64,000 nt of DNA from Streptomyces kaniharaensis (lineage in GTDB: Bacteria > Actinomycetota > Actinomycetes > Streptomycetales > Streptomycetaceae): NCBI RefSeq assembly GCF_009569385.1, contig NZ_WBOF01000001.1, positions 5,461,001 through 5,525,000 of the forward strand, given 5' to 3'. A program made the position numbers and the translations under genes. Shown piece after piece: positions 58,144-64,000 of this stretch (position 1 is the first letter of the stretch; every line of letters begins with the position of its first letter). A model generated the notes under the pieces. It made no database searches, was not told where the DNA came from, and saw only the letters and a list, made by a program, of their open reading frames with translations.

Positions 58144-59076
58144 ATGGCCACCGACGAGACCGGCCCGTCCCCCGCCGGGCCCCGGGCCGGGCAGGACCGA
58201 GCCGGGCAGGAACGGTCCGAGCGGGACCAATCCGAGCAGGAATGGCTCGCCGCCTACGATCCGCGCGCCTACACCCCCGTGGCCGTCACCGTCGACGTGG
58301 TCGCCCTGACCCTGCGGCACGGCAGCCTGCACGTCCTGCTCGTCGAACGCGCCGCCCCGCCCTACCAGGGATCCTGGGCGCTGCCCGGCGGCTTCCTGCG
58401 TGCCGGCGAGGAGGACCTGGACGGGGCCGCCGCCCGCGAACTCGCCGAGGAGACCGGCCTCCTGGGCGGCTCCGAGGTCGAGGCCGCGCTCAGCCGCATC
58501 TACCTCGAACAGCTCGGTACCTACGGCGCCCCGCACCGCGACCCGCGCATGCACGTGGTCTCCGTCGCCTACCTCGCCTTCGCCCCCGACCTGCCCGACC
58601 CGCAGGCCGGGACGGACGCCGCGGCCGCCGGCTGGTACCCCGTCGCCGACCTCGACCTGCGCCCGAGCAGTCGCCCCGAAGCCGCCGTTGTGCCCGTCGA
58701 CACCCACGGGGGTGGCGTCGGCGGGCACAGCGGCCCCCTCACGCTCGCCTTCGACCACGCCCGCATCCTCGCCGACGGCCTCGACCGCGCCCGCGCCAAG
58801 ATCGAGTACAGCCCGCTCGCCACCGCCTTCCTGCCCTACGACTTCACCATCCCCGACCTGCGCGCCGTCTACGAGGCCGTCTGGGACGAGAAGCTCCACC
58901 CCGGCAACTTCCACCGCAAGGTGCTCTCCGTCCCCGGCTTCGTCGAGAGCACCGGCACCACCACCGAGCGCGGCGGCGCCCGCGGCGGCCCCCGCGCCCG
59001 CACCTACCACGCGGGCGACGCCCAGCTCCTCCACCCCGCCCTGCTGCGCCCCGCCCGCGAGGACGAGATCCGCTGA
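58144..59076 (+). CDS. Nudix-type regulator, NrtR-like
   Basis: 310 residues from ATG 58144, behind aggagaggag. The N-terminal Nudix part (residues ~45-190) shows VTVDVVALTLRHGSLHVLLVERAAPPYQGSWALPGGFLRAGEEDLDGAAARELAEETGLLGG, with a Nudix box whose spacing fits the NrtR type. The C-terminal part KIEYSPLATAFLPYDFTIPDLRAVYEAVWDEKLHPGNFHRKVLSVPGFVESTG is the NrtR winged helix. NrtR proteins sense ADP-ribose and repress NAD synthesis genes. No nad genes are nearby, so its targets lie elsewhere or it has another ligand. Confidence 0.8.
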   Translation: MATDETGPSPAGPRAGQDRAGQERSERDQSEQEWLAAYDPRAYTPVAVTVDVVALTLRHGSLHVLLVERAAPPYQGSWALPGGFLRAGEEDLDGAAARELAEETGLLGGSEVEAALSRIYLEQLGTYGAPHRDPRMHVVSVAYLAFAPDLPDPQAGTDAAAAGWYPVADLDLRPSSRPEAAVVPVDTHGGGVGGHSGPLTLAFDHARILADGLDRARAKIEYSPLATAFLPYDFTIPDLRAVYEAVWDEKLHPGNFHRKVLSVPGFVESTGTTTERGGARGGPRARTYHAGDAQLLHPALLRPAREDEIR

Positions 59077-59097
59077 TCGTCCACCGCCGCGCCCGGC

Positions 59098-59103
59098 TAC
59101 CAT
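59098..59103 (+). promoter_or_regulatory. -10 hexamer TACCAT, leaderless Nudix gene
   Basis: TACCAT, 6 bases, ATG 59110, no ribosome site. Confidence 0.5.
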
Positions 59104-59109
59104 CCGCCC

Positions 59110-59658
59110 ATGACCACTGACGAGGTGACCGGCACGACCAACCGCCCCAACTCCCACTGCCACTGGTGCGGTACGCCCTACCCGCCCGGCACCGACTCCT
59201 GGCCCCGGACCTGTCCCGGCTGCCACGAGATCAGCTACCGCAACCCGCTGCCGGTGGTCGTGACCCTCCTCCCGGTCACCCGCCCCGACGGCGAGAGCAA
59301 CCTCGTCGTGATCCGCCGCACCATCGAGCCCGGCTACGGCCAACTCGCCCTCCCCGGCGGCTACGTGGACTACGGCGAGAGCTGGCAGCAGGCCTGCGTC
59401 CGCGAACTGCGCGAGGAGACCGGCATCCTGGCCGACGCCGCCGACATCACCCTGGTCTCCACCGACTCCGACGCCCGCGGCGGCTTCCTGTGCCTCTTCG
59501 GCATGCTCCCGCCCCGCCCGCTCGCCGACCTCCCGCCCTCCCGGCCCACCGACGAGACCGACGGCTGGCAACTCTCCACCCCCGACACCCCGCTCGCCTT
59601 CGAGTTCCACACCCGCGTCTCCCGCGCCTGGTTCAACGGCGAGTTCACCCAGCGCTGA
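59110..59658 (+). CDS. Nudix hydrolase with N-terminal zinc ribbon
   Basis: 182 residues. HCHWCGTPYPPGTDSWPRTCPGCHEISYRNPLPVVVTLLPV is a zinc ribbon (CxxC ... CxxC) as in NudC-like NADH pyrophosphatases. The Nudix box GGYVDYGESWQQACVREL then REETGIL is complete. LVVIRRTIEPGYGQLALP and FLCLFGMLPP are of the same group. It probably hydrolyses a nucleoside diphosphate derivative; NAD-type substrates are likely but unproved. It follows the NrtR-like gene by 33 bases with its own -10, so the two may be linked in NAD metabolism. Confidence 0.8.
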   Translation: MTTDEVTGTTNRPNSHCHWCGTPYPPGTDSWPRTCPGCHEISYRNPLPVVVTLLPVTRPDGESNLVVIRRTIEPGYGQLALPGGYVDYGESWQQACVRELREETGILADAADITLVSTDSDARGGFLCLFGMLPPRPLADLPPSRPTDETDGWQLSTPDTPLAFEFHTRVSRAWFNGEFTQR

Positions 59659-59789
59659 CCAGCACAGGACTCCCGGGGCGGACCCTGGCGCAGCGGGCGC
59701 TCACATGGCATGGTCTGCACCGACAGCCCAACCGGACGGGTCTGCCACAAGCACTCCCGTCCCCACCACCGGCCCGGGAGACCACCACC

Positions 59790-61814
59790 GTGAGCACCCC
59801 ACCCCAGGACCAGGACCAGCCGCTCTGGCGCCCCGACCCCGCTCGCGCCGCCGCGACCGGCCTCGTGGCCTTCCAGGCCTGGGCCGCCGAACGCCACGGC
59901 GCCCCGGCCGCCCCGCTCGCCCCGGCCGCCGACGACCAGCAGGCCGCCGAGCGCTACGCCGCGCTGCACGCCTGGTCCACCGCCGACCTCGACCGGTTCT
60001 GGACGGCCGTCACCCAGTGGTTCGACGTCCGCTTCACCCAGGCCCCCGAGGCCGTCCTCGCCGACCCGGCCATGCCCGGCGCCCGCTGGTTCCCCGGCGC
60101 CCGCCTCAACTACGCCGAGCACGCTCTGCGCGCCGCCGAGGACCCCGCCAACGCCGACCGCCCGGCGATCCTCCACCTCGACGAGACCACCGACCGGCCC
60201 GCCGTCCTCACCTGGTCCGAGCTCCGCCGCCAGGTCGGCTCCCTCGCCGCCGCCCTGCGCGCCCGCGGCATCGGCCCCGGCGACCGCGTCAGCGCCTACC
60301 TGCCCAACATCCCGCAGGCCGCCGTCGCCCTCCTCGCCACCGCCGCCGTCGGCGCCGTCTGGACCAGCTGCGCCCCCGACTTCGGCGCCCGCAGCGTCCT
60401 CGACCGCCTCCAGCAGATCGAGCCCGCCGTCCTCTTCGCCGTCGACGGCTACCACTACGGCGGCAAGGACCACGACCGCACCGACGTCGTCGCCGAACTG
60501 CGCCGTGAACTCCCCAGCCTGCACACCGTCGTGCACGTCCCCCTCCTCGGCGCCCCCGCCCCCGAGGGCGCCCTGCAGTGGGACGACCTGGTCGCCGAAG
60601 ACGTCACCCCGGTCTTCGAGCCGGTCCCGTTCGACCACCCGCTCTGGGTGCTCTACTCCTCCGGCACCACCGGCCTGCCCAAGGCGATCGTCCAGAGCCA
60701 GGGCGGCATCCTGCTCGAACACCTCAAGCAGGTCGGCCTCCACCTCGACCTCGGCCCGCAGGACCGCTTCCTCTGGTACACCTCCACCGGCTGGATGATG
60801 TGGAACTTCCTCCTCGCCGGCCTCCTCGTCGGAGCCACGATCGTCACCTACGACGGCAGCCCCGGCCACCCCGACACCGGCGCCCTCTGGTCGGTCGCCG
60901 CCCGCACCGGCGCCACCGTCCTCGGCACCTCCGCCGCCTACGTCATCGCCAGCCGCAAGGCCGACCTCCACCCGGGCCGCGACCTGGACCTCTCCGCCGT
61001 CCGCTGCATCGGCACCACCGGCTCCCCGCTCCCGCCCGACGGCTTCCGCTGGATCTACGACGAGGTCAAGGAGGACGTCTGGCTCGCCTCCGTCAGCGGC
61101 GGCACCGACGTCTGCTCGTGCTTCGTGGGTGGCGTGCCCACCCTCCCGGTCCACCTTGGCGAGATCCAGGCCCCCTCCCTCGGCGCCGCCGTCGAGTCCT
61201 GGGACGTCCAGGGCCGCCCGCTCACCGACGCCGTCGGCGAACTCGTCGTCACCAAGCCCATCCCGTCCATGCCCACCGGCTTCTGGAACGACCCCGAGGG
61301 CACCCGGTACCACGACAGCTACTTCGACATGTACCCGGGCATCTGGCGCCACGGCGACTGGATCACCGTCACCTCCCGCGGCACCGTCGTCATCCACGGC
61401 CGCTCCGACTCCACCCTCAACCGCCAGGGCGTCCGGATGGGCTCCTCCGACATCTACGAGGTCGTCGAACGCCTCCCGGAGATCGCCGAGTCCCTGGTCA
61501 TCGGCCTGGAGGAGCCGGACGGCGGCTACTGGATGCCGCTCTTCGTCGTCCTCGCCCCCGGCGCCGAACTGGACGACGACCTCATCGGCCGCATCCGCAC
61601 CTCGCTGCGCACCGAGCTCTCCCCGCGCCACGTCCCGGACGAGGTCATCGCCGTGCGCGGCCTCCCGCACACGCTCACCGGCAAGCGGATCGAGGTCCCG
61701 GTGAAGCGCCTGCTCTCCGGCACCCCGCTGGAGCAGGCCGTCAACCCGGGCTCCGTCGACAACATCGAGCACCTGCGCTTCTTCGAGCAGCTCCGCCGCG
61801 ACCGCCAGGCCTGA
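59790..61814 (+). CDS. acetoacetate-CoA ligase
   Basis: 674 residues from GTG 59790, with gggag 10 bases upstream. AMP-forming ligase: the ATP loop is LYSSGTTGLPKAIVQSQGG, then TSTGWMMWNFLLAGLLVGATIVTYDGSPGHPD, VSGGTDVCSCFVGGVPTLPVHLGEIQAPSLG, WRHGDWITVTSRGTVVIHGRSDSTLNRQGVRMGSSDIYEVVERLPEIAESLVIG, and the catalytic lysine is in PHTLTGKRIEVPVKRLL. The N-terminal LWRPDPARAAATGLVAFQAWAAERHG is typical of acetoacetyl-CoA synthetase, longer than acetyl-CoA synthetase. It activates acetoacetate for storage polymer, leucine or ketone-body metabolism. Confidence 0.92.
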   Translation: MSTPPQDQDQPLWRPDPARAAATGLVAFQAWAAERHGAPAAPLAPAADDQQAAERYAALHAWSTADLDRFWTAVTQWFDVRFTQAPEAVLADPAMPGARWFPGARLNYAEHALRAAEDPANADRPAILHLDETTDRPAVLTWSELRRQVGSLAAALRARGIGPGDRVSAYLPNIPQAAVALLATAAVGAVWTSCAPDFGARSVLDRLQQIEPAVLFAVDGYHYGGKDHDRTDVVAELRRELPSLHTVVHVPLLGAPAPEGALQWDDLVAEDVTPVFEPVPFDHPLWVLYSSGTTGLPKAIVQSQGGILLEHLKQVGLHLDLGPQDRFLWYTSTGWMMWNFLLAGLLVGATIVTYDGSPGHPDTGALWSVAARTGATVLGTSAAYVIASRKADLHPGRDLDLSAVRCIGTTGSPLPPDGFRWIYDEVKEDVWLASVSGGTDVCSCFVGGVPTLPVHLGEIQAPSLGAAVESWDVQGRPLTDAVGELVVTKPIPSMPTGFWNDPEGTRYHDSYFDMYPGIWRHGDWITVTSRGTVVIHGRSDSTLNRQGVRMGSSDIYEVVERLPEIAESLVIGLEEPDGGYWMPLFVVLAPGAELDDDLIGRIRTSLRTELSPRHVPDEVIAVRGLPHTLTGKRIEVPVKRLLSGTPLEQAVNPGSVDNIEHLRFFEQLRRDRQA

Positions 61815-61829
61815 CCCCGGCCGCAGGAC

Positions 61830-61871
61830 AGAAGGGGCGCTCCCACCATCAACGGTGGAAGCGCCCCTTCT
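61830..61871. terminator. 18-bp stem, bidirectional terminator
   Basis: agaaggggcgctcccacc (61830-61847) pairs with ggtggaagcgccccttct (61854-61871), one mismatch, 6-base loop, between convergent ligase and ptsI genes. Flanking t- and a-runs are short. Confidence 0.9.
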
Positions 61872-61899
61872 CTGCTGCCCGGGGCTGCCCGGGTCTGCG

Positions 61900-63570
61900 C
61901 TACTCGCCCGACAGCACCTGCTGCGCGGCGGCCCGAGCCTCCTCGGCACTGTCCGTCGCCCGGGCCGCCTCGGCCGCCCGACGGCACTGCGCCAGCGTGT
62001 ACTTGGCGAGGGTGGTCCGCACGTACGGGATCGAGGCCGCGCCCATGGAGAGGCTGGTGACGCCCAGGCCGGTCAGCACCACGGCCAGCAGCGGGTCCGA
62101 GGCCGCCTCGCCGCAGACGCCGCAGCTCTTGCCGGTCGCCCGCGCCGCCTCGGCGGCCGCCGCGATCAGGTCGAGCAGCGCCGGCTGCCACGGGTCCTGC
62201 AGCCGGGCCAGCGCACCTACCTGACGGTCGGCCGCGAAGGTGTACTGCGCGAGGTCGTTGGTCCCCAGCGACAGGAACTCGACCTCCTGCAGGATCGCCC
62301 GAGCCCGCAACGCGGCCGACGGGATCTCCACCATCGCGCCGAACTTGGCGTCCAGCCCGGCCTGCCGGCACGCGTCCGCGAAGTCCTTGGCGTCCTTGCG
62401 GTCGGCGACCATCGGCGCCATCACCTCGAGGTGTACCGGCAATCCCTCGGCGGCCCTGGCCAGCGCACGCAGCTGCGTCTGCATGACCTCGGGGTTCTCC
62501 AGCAGGGTGCGCAGACCGCGCACACCCAGCGCCGGGTTCGGCTCGTCGGCCGGGGAGAGGAAGCCCAGCGGCTTGTCCGCACCCGCGTCCAGCGCCCGGA
62601 CCACGACCCGGCCCTCCGGGAACGCCTCCAGCACCTTTCGGTACTCCTCGACCTGCTTCTCCTCGCCGGGCGCCTTGGCTGAGTCGTCGAGGAACAGGAA
62701 CTCGGTGCGGAACAGCCCGACGCCCTCGGCGCCGTTCTCCAGCGCCGCCGGCACGTCCGCCGGGCCGCCGACGTTGGCAAGCAGCGGCACCCGGTGCCCG
62801 TCCGAGGTCCGGCCCGGACCGGAGGAGGCGGCCAGCGCGGCCTTTCGCTCGGCGGCGATCGCCCGCAGCTCCTCCTGCTTCTGCTGCGACGGGTCCAGCA
62901 GGACGTCACCGGAGCTGCCGTCCACGGCCACCACGGTGCCTTCGGCGACCTCGGTCGCCCCCGGCAGCGCGACGACGGCCGGCACGCCCATCGCCCGCGC
63001 CAGGATGGCGCTGTGACTGGTCGGCCCGCCCTCCTCGGTCACGAAACCGAGCACCAGGGTCGGATCGAGAAGTGCGGTGTCGGCCGGCGCCAGGTCCCGC
63101 GCGAACAGCACGTACGGCTCGTCGCTGTCCGGCACACCCGGCATCGGCACGCCCAGCAGCCTGGCCACGATGCGGTTGCGCACGTCGTCCAGGTCGGCGA
63201 CCCGGCCGGCCAGGTAGTCCCCGGCCGACGCGAGCAGCGCGCGGTAGGAGGCGAAGGCGTCGTAGACACCGCGCTCGGCGCTGCTCCCGACGGCGATCCG
63301 CCGCGACACGTCGGCCATCAGCTCGGGGTCCTGCGCCATCAGCGCCTGGGCCTCCAGCACCGCCTGCGCCTCGCCGCCGGCCAGGTTGCCGCGGGCGATC
63401 AGGTCCGCGGCCACCGCCTCGACGGCCGCCTGGGCGCGAGCCTGCTCGCGCGGGGAGTCCTCGGCCGGGATCTGGGTGGTCGGCGGCTCCAGCACTGCCG
63501 TCCCCATGTGCCGCACCTGGCCGATCGCGACCCCGTGGCTGACACCCACGCCGCGCAGCGTCTTCTCCAT
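61900..63570 (-). CDS. ptsI: PTS enzyme I
   Basis: 556 residues from ATG 63570. EKTLRGVGVSHGVAIGQVRHM start; phosphohistidine in TEEGGPTSHSAILARAMGVPAVV; PEP/Mg site NGAEGVGLFRTEFLFLD, PLGFLSPADEPNPALGVRGLRTLLENPEVMQTQLRALARA, LGTNDLAQYTFAADR and the conserved cysteine GKSCGVCGEAASDPLL. It phosphorylates HPr at the expense of PEP, starting the sugar phosphotransferase chain, and also feeds DhaM. It lies downstream of crr on the same strand with 100 bases in between. Confidence 0.96.
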   Translation of the reverse strand: MEKTLRGVGVSHGVAIGQVRHMGTAVLEPPTTQIPAEDSPREQARAQAAVEAVAADLIARGNLAGGEAQAVLEAQALMAQDPELMADVSRRIAVGSSAERGVYDAFASYRALLASAGDYLAGRVADLDDVRNRIVARLLGVPMPGVPDSDEPYVLFARDLAPADTALLDPTLVLGFVTEEGGPTSHSAILARAMGVPAVVALPGATEVAEGTVVAVDGSSGDVLLDPSQQKQEELRAIAAERKAALAASSGPGRTSDGHRVPLLANVGGPADVPAALENGAEGVGLFRTEFLFLDDSAKAPGEEKQVEEYRKVLEAFPEGRVVVRALDAGADKPLGFLSPADEPNPALGVRGLRTLLENPEVMQTQLRALARAAEGLPVHLEVMAPMVADRKDAKDFADACRQAGLDAKFGAMVEIPSAALRARAILQEVEFLSLGTNDLAQYTFAADRQVGALARLQDPWQPALLDLIAAAAEAARATGKSCGVCGEAASDPLLAVVLTGLGVTSLSMGAASIPYVRTTLAKYTLAQCRRAAEAARATDSAEEARAAAQQVLSGE

Positions 63571-63670
63571 GTCACTGTCTCCGCTGAGAGGAGCGGCCCC
63601 GCCGGGAACCGCTGTGTGCCGGGCCGGCCCTGTCATCTGCTGCAGGGCGGGCGTGTGGGAAAGAGTGAGG

Positions 63671-64000
63671 TCAGCTCCAGCTGAACAGGGTGTCCCCGAC
63701 GCGGGCGTCCCCGTCCTCGACCAGGCCGCTGAGCGTGTCGGGCGTCGCCTCCAGCGCCACGATCGGCGAGATCGGCGACTTGCCCGCGGCCTCGACGGCA
63801 GCCGGGTCCCACTTGATGACGGCCTGGCCACGGGTCACCGTGTCGCCCTTGTTGACGAGCAGCTCGAAGCCCTCGCCGTTCAGCTGCACGGTGTCGATCC
63901 CGAGGTGCGTCAGCACGCCGTGCCCGTCCGCGTCCACGACAACGAACGCGTGCGGGTGCATGGAGACGACGACGCCGTCCACCGGAGCGACGGCCTCCGT
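63671..64000 (-). CDS. crr: PTS glucose-type EIIA component, 5' end beyond the window
   Basis: The visible C-terminal 109 residues read TEAVAPVDGVVVSMHPHAFV, VVDADGHGVLTHLGIDTVQL, NGEGFELLVNKGDTVTRGQA and on to ISPIVALEATPDTLSGLVED. This is the EIIA-Glc fold; the phosphoryl-carrying histidine is in GVLTHLGIDT. About 40 N-terminal residues lie outside. It receives phosphate from HPr and passes it to a membrane IIBC partner, and in other bacteria also controls uptake of non-PTS sugars and glycerol kinase. It is co-directional with ptsI. Confidence 0.93.
   Translation of the reverse strand, partial: TEAVAPVDGVVVSMHPHAFVVVDADGHGVLTHLGIDTVQLNGEGFELLVNKGDTVTRGQAVIKWDPAAVEAAGKSPISPIVALEATPDTLSGLVEDGDARVGDTLFSWS

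Overview
The window is very GC-rich (most third codon positions are G or C) and carries a gene set typical of the Streptomycetaceae: NsdB, a GylR-controlled glpF-glpK-glpD glycerol operon, DUF397, DUF6191 and DUF6643 proteins, and an MscL with a C-terminal cysteine tail. A Streptomyces or close Kitasatospora-type chromosome is the best fit. Many genes have a TANNNT-like hexamer 6 to 8 bases before an ATG or GTG, which is the actinobacterial leaderless arrangement. I see no tRNA, rRNA, IS element, prophage or CRISPR array. The window cuts a RidA-family gene at the left edge and a PTS EIIA-Glc gene at the right edge.

Left part (1-24 kb): mostly single metabolic genes. These are an ATP-grasp protein, an enoyl-CoA hydratase family protein, a remnant of a mycothiol-dependent maleylpyruvate isomerase-like gene, a hexapeptide acyltransferase and HutD. 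Next comes an MFS / ROK-repressor / Cds1-like PLP enzyme group that shares a candidate operator. Then follow a beta-helix to AAA+ ATPase fusion, a MOSC protein, DUF6643, MscL, a GT4 glycosyltransferase, a DsbA-like protein lacking the second active-site cysteine, an alpha/beta hydrolase behind a palindrome, an HpnB-like glycosyltransferase, a glutamate racemase-like protein, a polysaccharide deacetylase, a sugar transferase preceded by a 12-codon mini-ORF, a Nudix enzyme, and an orphan DhaM.

Middle part (24-46 kb): a 790-base gap holds a promoter followed by a chain of stem-loops, a candidate structured RNA. Then come an acyl-CoA dehydrogenase family protein, an APH-like kinase, nsdB, a PAS-like protein, a HEAT-repeat protein and a pxpABC 5-oxoprolinase operon whose pxpC 5' end is duplicated. 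The most striking element is 38044-45206. Three co-directional genes encode a ~515-aa kleisin-like protein, a 291-aa winged-helix (KITE-like) protein and a 1527-aa SMC/MukB-like ATPase. This is the layout of MukFEB, MksFEB and Wadjet JetABC, but without a recognisable JetD nuclease. A calcineurin-like metallophosphoesterase follows 19 bases later.

Right part (46-64 kb): carbon metabolism with visible operators. It holds gntR-gntK-gntP for gluconate; a TetR-amidohydrolase pair around a 37-bp palindrome; the gylR-glpF-glpK-glpD glycerol system with two matching palindromes; a homocysteine S-methyltransferase; an NrtR-like Nudix regulator; a second Nudix enzyme; acetoacetyl-CoA synthetase; PTS enzyme I; and EIIA-Glc. 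Enzyme I, EIIA, DhaM, the glycerol operon and the gluconate operon together suggest that this stretch is enriched in sugar and polyol uptake and its control.
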